Positions 18,452 to 26,077 of a DNA stretch of 64,000 bases are shown here, one piece after another. The notes under the pieces are model-generated. The model ran no database searches and was not told the origin of the DNA. It saw only the letters and a program-made list of their open reading frames with translations. This stretch comes from DASSUW01 sp036257565. Lineage in GTDB: Bacteria; Actinomycetota; Thermoleophilia; Solirubrobacterales; Solirubrobacteraceae. Both the position numbers and the translations under genes were made by a program. The stretch lies in assembly GCA_036257565.1 (NCBI GenBank), contig DATAFH010000047.1, forward strand, positions 1 through 64,000. Reading direction: 5' to 3'. Within the stretch, counting starts at the first letter, position 1. Every line of letters starts with the position of its first letter.

Positions 18452-18922
18452 ATGATCGAAGTCGGCGAGAAGGCTCCCCAGTTCACGCTCCCCGACCAGG
18501 ACGGTGAGGAGGTGTCGCTCGAGGATCTCGCGGGCCGCACCGTGGTCCTCTTCTTCTATCCGAAGGCCGACACACCGGGATGCACGACGCAGGCCTGTGG
18601 CATCCGCGATCGCGCCGCCGAGTACGACGCCGCCGGTGCGGTGGTCGTGGGCGTCTCGCCCGATCCGGTGTCCGCGGTCAAGAAGTTCCACGGCAAGCAG
18701 TCGCTGAACTTCACGCTGCTGGCCGACGAGGATCACGCGGTGTGCGACGCGTACGGCGTGTGGGTCGAGAAGTCGAACTACGGCAGGACCTACTGGGGCG
18801 CGGCCCGGGCCACGTTCATCATCGACGGTGGCGGGACCGTCGTCCACGTGATCCCGAAGGCGTCGCCGAAGACGCACGACGACGAGGTGCTCGAGGCGTT
18901 GCGGGAGCTCGCCGCGGCGTGA
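18452..18922 (+). CDS. bcp: Thioredoxin-dependent thiol peroxidase (Bcp/PrxQ)
   Basis: 156 aa. Reduces peroxides using thioredoxin. The peroxidatic motif is FYPKADTPGCTTQACGIRD, with the peroxidatic Cys and a second Cys five residues on, the 2-Cys PrxQ pattern. Further conserved: GVSPDPVSAVKKF and WGAARATFIID. The stop codon overlaps the GTG of the next gene (GTGA), so the two are translationally coupled. No Shine-Dalgarno sequence precedes the ATG. Confidence 0.95.
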   Translation: MIEVGEKAPQFTLPDQDGEEVSLEDLAGRTVVLFFYPKADTPGCTTQACGIRDRAAEYDAAGAVVVGVSPDPVSAVKKFHGKQSLNFTLLADEDHAVCDAYGVWVEKSNYGRTYWGAARATFIIDGGGTVVHVIPKASPKTHDDEVLEALRELAAA

Positions 18923-19452
18923 GGCTCGAGGCCGTCTGGGAGCGCTGGGAGGGCCATGGGATGGAGCGCGTCAGCGTGGACGTGGGCCACGACGGCGTGT
19001 TCGCCGACAGCGATCTCCTGACGCCTGAGAGCGTGCACGCGCACTTCCGCGTCCGGTGCGACGGGCAGTGGCGCACGCGGCACGTCGAGGTGGCGGTGGT
19101 CGAGACCCCTCCGAGGGTGCTGCGGCTCGAGTCCGACGGGGAGGGCCGGTGGGCCGGCCGCCCCGAGCTCGACGGCTGCATCGACGTCGATATCTTTCCC
19201 AGCCCGTTCACGAACTCGCTGCCGATCCGCCGTCTCGGCGCAGGCGCGGAGACGACGGCGGCGTGGGTGCAGATCCCCGAGCTGACCGTCGAGCCGCTGC
19301 ACCAGCGCTACACGCCGCTCGCGAGCGGGGCGCGCTGGCGCTACGAGGCGCTCGGCTCCGGCTTCGTCACCGAGTTCGACGTCGACGAGCACGGCCTGGT
19401 GCTCGACTATCCGGACCTGGCACGCCGCCTGCGGCCACACGGCGGTCAGTAA
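18919..19452 (+). CDS. Putative glycolipid-binding family protein
   Basis: 177 aa from GTG 18919. It resembles the putative glycolipid-binding beta-barrel family (DUF1089): WERWEGHGMERVSV near the start, central IDVDIFPSPFTNSLPIRRL, and ALGSGFVTEFDVDEHGLVLDYP near the end. No signal peptide, no catalytic motif. It is coupled to bcp upstream and followed after 10 nt by fpg, suggesting a small operon. Function in this organism is unknown. Confidence 0.75.
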   Translation: MRLEAVWERWEGHGMERVSVDVGHDGVFADSDLLTPESVHAHFRVRCDGQWRTRHVEVAVVETPPRVLRLESDGEGRWAGRPELDGCIDVDIFPSPFTNSLPIRRLGAGAETTAAWVQIPELTVEPLHQRYTPLASGARWRYEALGSGFVTEFDVDEHGLVLDYPDLARRLRPHGGQ

Positions 19453-19462
19453 CGTCTTCCGA

Positions 19463-20323
19463 GTGCCAGAGCTGCCCGAGATGGAGATCGTCGCCCGGCG
19501 CCTCAACGAGGTGCTGCCGGGGGAGACGATCGAGTCTGCGCTGACGCCGGGGATCAACGCGCTGAAGACGTTCGACCCGCCGTTCTCCGCGCTGACCGGC
19601 GCGACGTCCACGGGCGTGCGGCGGCGGGGCAAGCTGCTGCTGCTCGGCGTCGACACGCCCTCTCACGGCGAGCTGACCGTGTTGCTGCACCTGATGAGCG
19701 CGGGGCGGCTGCAGCTTTACGACAAGCGGGCGTCGCTGCGTGACAAGACGTCGCGCGTGCTGTTGCGGCTGCCGGGCGGAAGGGAGCTGCGGGTGCGCGA
19801 GTTCGGCACCCGGCAGCGCGCGTGGGTGAAGCTGCTGGCGGCGTCGGCGCTGGCGGACGAGGAGTCGCTCGTCGACCTGGGGCCGGAGGCCTGGCCCGAT
19901 CCGCCGGCCGACCTGCGGTCGCTGCTCGACGTCCCGCGGCCGCTGCACACGCTCCTGCGCGACCAGCGCGTGATCACCGGGATCGGGCGCACGTGGGTCG
20001 ACGAGATCCTGCACGAGGCGCGGCTGTCGCCCTTCAAGCGCGGCGACGACCTGTCGGAGGACGAGGCCGACGCGCTGCGCGAGGCGATGGTCGGCGAGCT
20101 CGGACGCGTGCTCGACGTCTACGAGGCCGAGGTCCAGCTCCCGCTCCCGGAGAAGTTCCCGAAGCCCACGCGCGTCCACGCGCATCAGGGCGAGCCCTGC
20201 CCGCGCTGCGAGACGGTGCTGGAGGCGGTCTTCTACGAGGACTACGTGATGACCTACTGCCCGCACTGCCAGACCGAGGACCGCGTGCTGAAGGACCGCC
20301 GGCTCTCGCGGTTGCTCAAATAG
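19463..20323 (+). CDS. mutM: Formamidopyrimidine-DNA glycosylase family protein
   Basis: 286 aa from GTG 19463. It excises oxidised bases and cuts the abasic site. The catalytic N-terminus PELPEMEIV (Pro2, Glu3) is intact after removal of Met, with the Lys in RRRGKLLLLG and the H2TH region (TGIGRTWVDEILHEARLSPF). The C-terminal zinc finger (CPRCETVLEAVFYEDYVMTY then CPHCQ) is complete. It could be an endonuclease VIII-like member; the LSPF and zinc-finger form fit Fpg/Nei of actinobacteria. Downstream lies a frameshifted gene. Confidence 0.92.
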   Translation: MPELPEMEIVARRLNEVLPGETIESALTPGINALKTFDPPFSALTGATSTGVRRRGKLLLLGVDTPSHGELTVLLHLMSAGRLQLYDKRASLRDKTSRVLLRLPGGRELRVREFGTRQRAWVKLLAASALADEESLVDLGPEAWPDPPADLRSLLDVPRPLHTLLRDQRVITGIGRTWVDEILHEARLSPFKRGDDLSEDEADALREAMVGELGRVLDVYEAEVQLPLPEKFPKPTRVHAHQGEPCPRCETVLEAVFYEDYVMTYCPHCQTEDRVLKDRRLSRLLK

Positions 20324-20344
20324 CCGCGCTGCCGGCGAACGGCA

Positions 20345-20710
20345 ATGCGGTGGCTCTGCGGCCCACCGCGGTGTGCTGCGGGGCGGTTGTCAACGGCAGA
20401 CTGCGCTGGGTAGGCAGGGTGGGGGAGCGGCGGCCGTGCGACAAACGGGCCACGGGCCGCCGGTTGTACTGGGACGCGACGCAGGACGCCGTCGTCGCCG
20501 AGTGCCGGGCGAGCTGGGTCGACGACGTCGAAGAGAAGAACCGTGTGGGCGCTGTTCCGCGGCGTGCCCGAGCCGCTCGGTGACGACCCGTACAGGATCT
20601 GGCCCGAGGGCCGGTCGGACCCGGACGCCGGCGTGCTGCGGCTGGATCCGTGGCGGCTGCGCGTGGCGAGCCTCGAGACGCTCCTGGGGCGTACGCCCGT
20701 GCTCACGTGG
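20345..20710 (+). pseudogene. Frameshifted FMN-binding pyridoxamine-phosphate-oxidase-like gene
   Basis: One frame reads GRRLYWDATQDAVVAECRAS WVDDVEEKNR, then at about 20541-20543 the similarity moves one frame on to WALFRGVPEPLGDDPYRIWP, EGRSDPDAGVLRLDPWRLRV and ASLETLLGRTPVLTW. Joined, these resemble the C-terminal half of PNPOx-like split-barrel flavoproteins (LYWD, VDD, WxLF, PPLGxDP, IWPxG, VLRLxPWR). The N-terminal part (from about 20345) is barely recognisable. The 3' end runs into the convergent exporter gene. Interpreted as a decaying gene. Confidence 0.6.
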
Positions 20711-21542
20711 CAGGCTCGCGATGCAGCGCCACGCCGGCCACGACCAGTGCCACTCCCGCGACCTCGGTCACCGACGGCACCTGGCCGAGCACGACGATGC
20801 CGATCACGGTGGCGGTCGCGGGCAGCAGCGAGACCATCAGCGCGTAGGCGGCCCGGGTGAGGCGCGCCATTGCGAGCTGGTCGCAGACATACGGGATGAC
20901 CGACGACGAGAGGCCGACACCCGCGCCCGCGAGCAGGGCGACGGGGTCGAGCAGCGCCGGCGCCGCGGCCCACCCCGCCAAGGGCGTGACGACCACCATC
21001 GCCACGAGCATCGAGAGCGCGAGGCCGTCGATCCCGGCGCCCGCGCCGCCGCGCTGCGCCACCCGGTGCCCGAGCACGATGTAGAGCGCGAACAGCGCCG
21101 CGTTGGCGAACGCGAGCGCGACGCCGAGCGGCTCGCCCTCGAGCCGGACGTCGGTGAGCAGGTACACGCCGGGGATGGCCAGCGCGAGGGCCGCGAAGTT
21201 GCGCGGCGTCCGCGCCCCGATGGCGGCGAGGCCGATGACCGGCAGGAACTCGATCGCCGCCACGGTCCCGAGCGGCAACCGGTCGATCGCCACGTAGAAG
21301 CAGCAGTTCATGACCGCCAGCACCGCGCCCCAGGCGAGCAGCAGCCGGCGGCCGCCGTCGTCGAGCCGCCGCAGCACGCGCCGCGGCCGTCGCCAGAGCG
21401 CGAACACGGCCGCCGCCGCGGCGATCCGCAGCCAGGCGACGCCGAGCACGTCGACGCGCGCGAAGAGGAGCACGGCGAACGCCGGTCCGAGGTAGTGGAA
21501 CACGGCGCTGATCGCGAAGTAGGCCTGCGGAGGAATGACCAC
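20703..21542 (-). CDS. DMT-superfamily (EamA/RhtA-like) exporter
   Basis: 279 aa from GTG 21542, with ten hydrophobic segments in two EamA repeats. The second repeat starts around GVALAFANAALFALYIVLGH, and VIPYVCDQLAMARLTRAAYA is close to the RhtA amino-acid exporter sequence. It is predicted to export amino acids such as threonine/homoserine or related metabolites across the inner membrane. It is divergent from an Lrp/AsnC regulator across 56 bp that contain a perfect inverted hexamer, a common pairing for amino-acid exporters. Confidence 0.87.
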   Translation of the reverse strand: MVIPPQAYFAISAVFHYLGPAFAVLLFARVDVLGVAWLRIAAAAAVFALWRRPRRVLRRLDDGGRRLLLAWGAVLAVMNCCFYVAIDRLPLGTVAAIEFLPVIGLAAIGARTPRNFAALALAIPGVYLLTDVRLEGEPLGVALAFANAALFALYIVLGHRVAQRGGAGAGIDGLALSMLVAMVVVTPLAGWAAAPALLDPVALLAGAGVGLSSSVIPYVCDQLAMARLTRAAYALMVSLLPATATVIGIVVLGQVPSVTEVAGVALVVAGVALHREPAT

Positions 21543-21566
21543 AGGTTCGCAACGCGATTGCCCCGC

Positions 21567-21592
21567 GAGAATGGCCGATCACCGGTATTCTC
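21567..21592. promoter_or_regulatory. Candidate Lrp/AsnC operator between exporter and regulator
   Basis: GAGAAT (21567-21572) and ATTCTC (21587-21592) form a perfect inverted repeat with a 14-nt spacer in the 56-bp divergent region. The right half ends 6 nt before the regulator ATG, leaving no room for a normal ribosome-binding site, so the regulator mRNA may be leaderless. Predicted by position and symmetry only. Confidence 0.4.
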
Positions 21593-21598
21593 TCCCTC

Positions 21599-22096
21599 AT
21601 GGCGACGAATCCACGGAAAACTGTGCGCGCGGTCCGACGAATCGAAACTGACCGCGGCGGGGTGGACGAGACGGCTCGTCGGATCCTCGAAGAGCTCCAG
21701 CGCGACGGGCGCGTGTCACTGGCCGAGCTCGGGCGGCGCGTCGGGCTGAGCCCGCCCGCGGTCGCCGAGCGCGTGTCGCGGCTCGAGCGCGACGGTGTGA
21801 TCACCGGGTATCACGCGCGGATCGATCCGCGCGCGCTCGGCTACGCGCTCGGCGTCGTCATCCGCGTCCGCCCCGCCCCGCGCGAGATCGCGAAGGTGGC
21901 CGAGCTCGCGCGGGAGACGCCCGAGGTGGTCGAGTGTCACCGGATCACGGGCGAGGACTGCTTCTTCATGAAGGCCCATGTCCGCGATGTCGAGCACCTC
22001 GAGGAGGTCATCGACCGGTTCGTCGTCTTCGGCCAGACGACGAGCTCGATCATGCAGTCCTCGCCGGTGCCGGGCCGCGGAATCGACGTCTCGTGA
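21599..22096 (+). CDS. Lrp/AsnC-family transcriptional regulator
   Basis: 165 aa. The N-terminal helix-turn-helix (ILEELQRDGRVSLAELGRRV, then GLSPPAVAERVSRLERDGVI) precedes the RAM ligand-binding domain (GYALGVVIRVRPAPREIAKV to the end, with PEVVECHRITGEDCFFMKAH). A basic 20-residue leader before the HTH is slightly longer than usual. Likely senses an amino acid and controls the divergent exporter and itself. The stop overlaps the next gene's GTG. Confidence 0.92.
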   Translation: MATNPRKTVRAVRRIETDRGGVDETARRILEELQRDGRVSLAELGRRVGLSPPAVAERVSRLERDGVITGYHARIDPRALGYALGVVIRVRPAPREIAKVAELARETPEVVECHRITGEDCFFMKAHVRDVEHLEEVIDRFVVFGQTTSSIMQSSPVPGRGIDVS

Positions 22097-22386
22097 CGCC
22101 GCTGCTGCTCGCTGCCGGCGCCGGCGGGGTCGGGTACCAGCTCATCCAGGTGGCCGGCTCGCTGCTCATCCTCGCCGGCTTCGCGGCTGCCCAGGCGGGG
22201 CGGCTCTCCATCGACAGCCCCCGCTACCTGGTCCTCAACTTCGTCGGCTCGGCGATCCTCGCGGTGCTCGCGCTGATCGACCAGCAGTGGGGCTTCCTCC
22301 TGCTCGAGGGCGTGTGGGCGATCGTGTCGCTGTACGGCCTCGTCCAGCTCGCGCGCGGCCGGCCGCCCACCGCCCCCGGTCACTGA
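22093..22386 (+). CDS. Small membrane protein, CBU_0592-like family
   Basis: 97 aa from GTG 22093, overlapping the Lrp stop by 4 bp. Three hydrophobic helices: GYQLIQVAGSLLILAGFAAA, LVLNFVGSAILAVLALI, and GFLLLEGVWAIVSLYGLVQL. This arrangement, with the conserved NFVGS and EGVWAIVSLYGL stretches, matches the small CBU_0592 family of bacterial membrane proteins, whose function is unknown. Co-transcription with the Lrp gene is likely. Confidence 0.75.
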   Translation: MTPLLLAAGAGGVGYQLIQVAGSLLILAGFAAAQAGRLSIDSPRYLVLNFVGSAILAVLALIDQQWGFLLLEGVWAIVSLYGLVQLARGRPPTAPGH

Positions 22387-22406
22387 CCGACCCTAACCTT
22401 TGTGAG

Positions 22407-23393
22407 GTGCCAATCGCGTCCCTCGGCGACTCGTTCTCGGCGTTCTTCAACGCCGTCGGCGACTTCTTCGACAGCCTGGCCGCGATCCAGTGGCTGTCGC
22501 TGTTCATCGCGCTGGTCGCGTTCGGCATCTACCTGACCCTGCGCGCCCGAGCGTCGTTCAACATCCTGCGCGCCGCGTACCCGCAGGAGCGCATCCAGTT
22601 CCGCTTCATCTGGGGCGCCTACATCGCCGCCTACGGCTTCAACAGCGTCGTGCCCGCCCGTGGTGGCGACGTCATCCGGCTGTTCCTGACCAAAACGTCG
22701 GTGCCGAACTCGAGCTACCCGGCGATCGCGTCCAGCTTCGCGGTCGAGCTCGTCTACGACCTCTGCATCGCGATCCCGGTACTCGCCTTCGCGTTCACGC
22801 AGGGCGTGTTCCCCAAGCCGCCCGACTTCTCGAAGCTGCCCGCCTTCGACCTCGCGTTCTTCGCCGCCCATCCGCGCTTCACGCTGTTCGTCCTGACGGT
22901 CCTGGGCATCGCCGTGCTCGTCGGCTTCGCGCTGCTGTCCGCGAGGGTGCGCGCGTTCTGGGACCGCGTCCGCCAGGGCCTGACGATCCTCTTCGACCGC
23001 CGCCGCTACTTCCGTGAGGTGTTCGCCGTGCAGTTCGTGGGCTGGCTCTTCCGCTTCACGGCGTTCTTCTTCCTGCTCGAGGCGTTCAACGTCGGCGGGT
23101 CCGTGCGCAACGTGCTGCTCGTCCTCGGCGTGAACGCGGTGGCCGCGCTCGTCCCCTTCACGCCGGGCGGCGCGGGCGTCCAGCAGGCGCTGCTGGTCAA
23201 GGTGTTCGCCGGTGGCGCGACCGGTGCCACCGTGGCTGCCTACTCGGTCGGCCAGCAGATCGCGATCGCCACGTTCACCTTCGGGATGGGCTTCGCGGCG
23301 CTCGTCTTCATCTTCAAGTTCCGCTCCTTCAAGGAGGTCATCGCGCAGGGGCGCGCGGGCCGCGCGGCGGAGCAGCAGGAGGCGCCGGCCTAG
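22407..23393 (+). CDS. Lysylphosphatidylglycerol synthase TM-region-like (UPF0104) membrane protein
   Basis: 328 aa from GTG 22407, with about eight hydrophobic helices. Family marks include the RFIWGAYIAAYGFNSVVPAR segment (the GFxxNxxLPARxGD theme, here VVPARGGDVIRLFLT), SSFAVELVYD, and the late LVPFTPGGAGVQQALLV corresponding to the P-GG-G-x-E region. These are flippase-like membrane domains related to MprF and AglD/YbhN; no attached aminoacyl-transferase domain is present. Probable role in lipid or lipid-linked substrate handling. Confidence 0.85.
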   Translation: MPIASLGDSFSAFFNAVGDFFDSLAAIQWLSLFIALVAFGIYLTLRARASFNILRAAYPQERIQFRFIWGAYIAAYGFNSVVPARGGDVIRLFLTKTSVPNSSYPAIASSFAVELVYDLCIAIPVLAFAFTQGVFPKPPDFSKLPAFDLAFFAAHPRFTLFVLTVLGIAVLVGFALLSARVRAFWDRVRQGLTILFDRRRYFREVFAVQFVGWLFRFTAFFFLLEAFNVGGSVRNVLLVLGVNAVAALVPFTPGGAGVQQALLVKVFAGGATGATVAAYSVGQQIAIATFTFGMGFAALVFIFKFRSFKEVIAQGRAGRAAEQQEAPA

Positions 23394-23396
23394 CCG

Positions 23397-23660
23397 CTAG
23401 GAGAGGCCCTGGCGGGCCTCGCGCACCAGCGTCACGGCCTCCGGGAACACCACGGCCATCACGGCGCGGACCTGCTTGGCCTGCTCCTCGGCGTTGCCCT
23501 GCAGGTTCACGCGGTTGATCGCCGCAACCGTCATGTCGACCGCGAGCTTGATGGCGTTGTCGGCCCACGCGAGGCTCTGCGTGGACTGCATCTGCTCCGC
23601 CATGTCCTGCAGCCGCTTCTGGAAATCGGGATCGTTGAAGAAGCTTCCAAAGCCTTCCAT
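23397..23660 (-). CDS. Conserved small alpha-helical protein
   Basis: 87 aa, ATG 23660. It begins MEGFGSFFNDPDFQKRLQDM and is mostly helical and soluble, without cysteines or known motifs; VFPEAVTLVREARQGLS closes it. Its stop is only 3 nt from the convergent UPF0104 stop. It is 10 nt downstream of the CBS-domain gene on the same strand, so they may form a two-gene operon. Function unknown. Confidence 0.6.
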   Translation of the reverse strand: MEGFGSFFNDPDFQKRLQDMAEQMQSTQSLAWADNAIKLAVDMTVAAINRVNLQGNAEEQAKQVRAVMAVVFPEAVTLVREARQGLS

Positions 23661-23670
23661 GGCTCTGATG

Positions 23671-24120
23671 CTAACGGTCGCCGCGCTCGTGGAAGAAGAA
23701 GTCGGGCATCACGGCCCGCGTCACACGCGAGGAGAGCTGGCTGGCCAGCTCGGCGTCCCCGGTGCGGGAGGCGAGGTCGTCGAGCGTGACGATGCCGGCG
23801 AGCCGGTCGCCGTCGACGACCACGAGCCGCCGGATCGCGTGCCGGACCATCAGCTCACCCGCCTGCTCGACGTCCATGCCGCCCTCTGCGGTGATCACGG
23901 GAGTCGAGGCGTGGTCGGCCGCATGGTCGCCGAACTCCCGCCCGTCGGCGATCACCGAGAGCGCGAGGTCGCGATCGGTGACGAAGCCGACCGGGCGCTG
24001 CTCTTCGACCAGCACCACCGACCCGACGTTGCGCTCGCGCATCAGCTCTGCGATCTCGCGCACCGTCCGCTCAGGCGCCGCGGTGACGACCGACTCCGTC
24101 ATGACGTCCCGTATCAGCAC
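23671..24120 (-). CDS. Tandem CBS-domain protein
   Basis: 149 aa, ATG 24120. Two CBS motifs form one Bateman module: IRDVMTESVVTAAPERTVRE with VGSVVLVEEQRPVGFVTDRD, then ADHASTPVITAEGGMDVEQA with RRLVVVDGDRLAGIVTLDDL. Such stand-alone modules usually bind adenosine nucleotides (AMP, ATP, SAM) and act as energy sensors for a partner protein. The C-terminal MPDFFFHERGD has no known role. The partner is not evident from neighbours. Confidence 0.9.
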   Translation of the reverse strand: MLIRDVMTESVVTAAPERTVREIAELMRERNVGSVVLVEEQRPVGFVTDRDLALSVIADGREFGDHAADHASTPVITAEGGMDVEQAGELMVRHAIRRLVVVDGDRLAGIVTLDDLASRTGDAELASQLSSRVTRAVMPDFFFHERGDR

Positions 24121-24145
24121 AGCGCGCGAGTCTACAATCGGCGCC

Positions 24146-24358
24146 GTGGCTCAGCGCACCCCCGGCCAGCTCGCCATGCAGCGGCGGCTCGAGAGCCTGA
24201 TCCGCGTCGCCGCACCGGCGCTCGACGTCGTGCTCTTCGTCGGCGATCGCATCTCGCGCGTGGCGGGACGCAACCAGATCGACCCCGAGCCGCCGCGCCG
24301 GATCGCCGACCGCGAGACCCGTCCCACGCTCGCCGGACCGCCCGACCGCGCCGTCTAG
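24146..24358 (+). CDS. Small hypothetical protein
   Basis: 70 aa from GTG 24146. Sequence starts VAQRTPGQLAMQRRLESLIR, has one weakly hydrophobic stretch (VAAPALDVVLFVGDRISRVA) and a charged, proline-containing tail. Its codon pattern is consistent with coding and it sits snugly between the divergent CBS gene and a membrane protein 13 nt downstream. No family recognised. Confidence 0.5.
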   Translation: MAQRTPGQLAMQRRLESLIRVAAPALDVVLFVGDRISRVAGRNQIDPEPPRRIADRETRPTLAGPPDRAV

Positions 24359-24371
24359 GATCATCTCCCAC

Positions 24372-25289
24372 GTGGCCGTCGCCACCGAACCCGAACAGCA
24401 GCTCGCCTGGGAGGCACGCCAGCGGCCTCGCGCCGCCGTCGCGGCGATCGTCGCCGGCTTCCTGACCCTCGCCGGCTACCTGTGGGCGGGCCTCGGCCTG
24501 CGCGACGCGCCCGGCGCCAGCTTCCTCGAGGCGCTCGGCAACGCGGTCGCCCCTGGCCCCATCGGCGAGCAGCCGAGCGTCAAGACGCCGCTCTTCGAGT
24601 ACTACCACGAGCACGCGCTGACGATCATCGGCTCCGCCCTGGTGCGTGGCGTGGCGCTGTTCGCCCTCGGCTGGGCGGTGACGTTCCTGGCCGCGGCCAC
24701 CCGCGCGCGGCGTCCGGAGTTCCTGCGGCTCGCGGTCTACCTGCCGATCGTCGGCGGTGCGCTGGCCGCGGTCTCCACGTTCGCCGGCGCCGTGGGCACG
24801 ACGACGGCGATCTCGAACTTCCTCGACGGGCCGCGCACGGTCGATGCCGCGAGGGAGGTGGGCGGCGGCTCGCTGCTGATCACCGCCGAGATTCTCGGGC
24901 AGATCGGGCCGCTCGTGCTCGTCGCCGGCCTGTTCCTCGTCTCCCTCAACGCGATGCGGGTCGGGCTGCTCACGCGCTTCCTCGGCTTTCTGGGGATCAT
25001 CGCCGCGGTCCTCACGATCCTGCCGCTGATGCCGCTGCCTGTGGTGCAGTCGTTCTGGCTCGTCGCCGTCGGGCTGCTGCTCCTCGGTCTCGTCCCGGGA
25101 GGCATGCCGCCCGCCTGGCGCACGGGCAAGCCGGAGCCGTGGCCGGGCAACCAGCAGGCCGCCGCCCGCCGCCAGGCCGCCGCGTCGAAGAAGCGCCCGG
25201 CGAAGGAGCCGGCGCTCGAGCCGGAGCCCGTGCCCGCGGGGCGCGCGCACCCGAGCTCGAAGAAGCGCAAGCGCAAGCGCCGCGGCTAG
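24372..25289 (+). CDS. Integral membrane protein with lysine-rich C-terminal tail
   Basis: 305 aa from GTG 24372. About six membrane helices (for example AAVAAIVAGFLTLAGYLWAG, GVALFALGWAVTFLAAAT, IGPLVLVAGLFLVSLNAMRV, SFWLVAVGLLLLGLVPGG) are followed by a 60-residue tail very rich in Ala, Pro and Lys (for example SKKRPAKEPALEPEPVP) ending SSKKRKRKRRG. The layout resembles DUF4386-like membrane proteins, but I do not claim a family. The basic tail would lie in the cytoplasm and could contact nucleic acid or lipid headgroups. Confidence 0.7.
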   Translation: MAVATEPEQQLAWEARQRPRAAVAAIVAGFLTLAGYLWAGLGLRDAPGASFLEALGNAVAPGPIGEQPSVKTPLFEYYHEHALTIIGSALVRGVALFALGWAVTFLAAATRARRPEFLRLAVYLPIVGGALAAVSTFAGAVGTTTAISNFLDGPRTVDAAREVGGGSLLITAEILGQIGPLVLVAGLFLVSLNAMRVGLLTRFLGFLGIIAAVLTILPLMPLPVVQSFWLVAVGLLLLGLVPGGMPPAWRTGKPEPWPGNQQAAARRQAAASKKRPAKEPALEPEPVPAGRAHPSSKKRKRKRRG

Positions 25290-25353
25290 CGCCGCGCAGC
25301 GACACCGGTTCCGTGGCCGGCCGCGTCACGCCATGGCTATGGACCATCTGCAA

Positions 25354-25386
25354 GCTATGAGACGTAGCTAATCCACACACTATGCT
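25354..25386 (+). promoter_or_regulatory. Candidate promoter/operator of the PadR-type gene
   Basis: GCTA-N7-TAGC (25354-25368) is a small inverted repeat, and CTATG recurs several times between 25337 and 25397. TATGCT (25381-25386) fits a -10 box and lies 8 nt before the ATG at 25395, with no Shine-Dalgarno sequence between, suggesting a leaderless transcript. PadR proteins normally autoregulate through such symmetric sites; this is inference. Confidence 0.35.
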
Positions 25387-25394
25387 CTACAGCT

Positions 25395-25934
25395 ATGCCG
25401 GGCCGCGAGCTGAGCCTGTTCTCCTACGAGATCCTCGGCCTCGTCGGGCGCAACGGGGCGGCGCCGCACGACCTGCTGCAGATGGCGCGGCGAGGCCGGA
25501 TGCTCGACTGGGCCGGCGAGAGCCAGTACTACGTCGAGCCCAAGCGCCTCGCCCGCCTCGGCTACCTGAGCGCCCGGAAGGAGCCGGGCAAGACGCGCGA
25601 GCGCACCGTGTACACGCTCACGGACGAGGGCCAGCGGGCGCTCGAGGCGTGGGCGCAGACGCCCGTCCACTTCACGCCGCTCAAGAGCGAGGCGCTGCTT
25701 CGCCTGCTGATAACGGACCTGGTCGGGGAGCGGGCCACCCGCGAAAGCCTGGCCACGCTGCGCGACGACATCGCCGATCTGCTCGAGAGTCTCGAGACGA
25801 CCGAGGCGACCGCGGAGAGCCTCCCACACCGGCGCAAGTACCTCCTGCTGGTAACCGCCTTCATGCGCGGCCTCTTCGAGCTCCATCTCCAACTCGTCGA
25901 CGACGTCGAGCGAGAGCTCGACGAGCGGACATGA
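25395..25934 (+). CDS. PadR-family transcriptional regulator
   Basis: 179 aa. N-terminal winged helix (SYEILGLVGRNGAAPHDLLQ, YYVEPKRLARLGYLSARKEP, then RTVYTLTDEGQRALEAWAQT) and a C-terminal helical dimerisation region (LITDLVGERATRESLATLRD onward), typical of the Vir/PadR-like two-domain group. It senses an unknown ligand, often a phenolic acid or xenobiotic. No exporter follows directly; the next gene on the other strand is a symporter. Confidence 0.88.
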   Translation: MPGRELSLFSYEILGLVGRNGAAPHDLLQMARRGRMLDWAGESQYYVEPKRLARLGYLSARKEPGKTRERTVYTLTDEGQRALEAWAQTPVHFTPLKSEALLRLLITDLVGERATRESLATLRDDIADLLESLETTEATAESLPHRRKYLLLVTAFMRGLFELHLQLVDDVERELDERT

Positions 25935-26077
25935 CGGCAACGGGCGCCGCGCGCGTCCAGGGCGAGCTGCGAGGCGCGTGTGCGCGCCGCAATGTGGAGG
26001 CCCTCGCGCCGTCCCGGACGCCCGGCGGCGGCTACCGCCTGAGGTACGAGTGGCACTACCTGATCACGACGGCTTAG
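25931..26077 (+). CDS. Possible very small protein coupled to padR
   Basis: 48 aa, ATG 25931 overlapping the PadR stop (ATGA). Sequence GARRNV-like, arginine-rich, ending EWHYLITTA; no family. It ends 4 bp into the convergent symporter gene. The coupled start is the only support, so it may be untranslated spacer. Confidence 0.2.
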   Translation: MTATGAARVQGELRGACARRNVEALAPSRTPGGGYRLRYEWHYLITTA

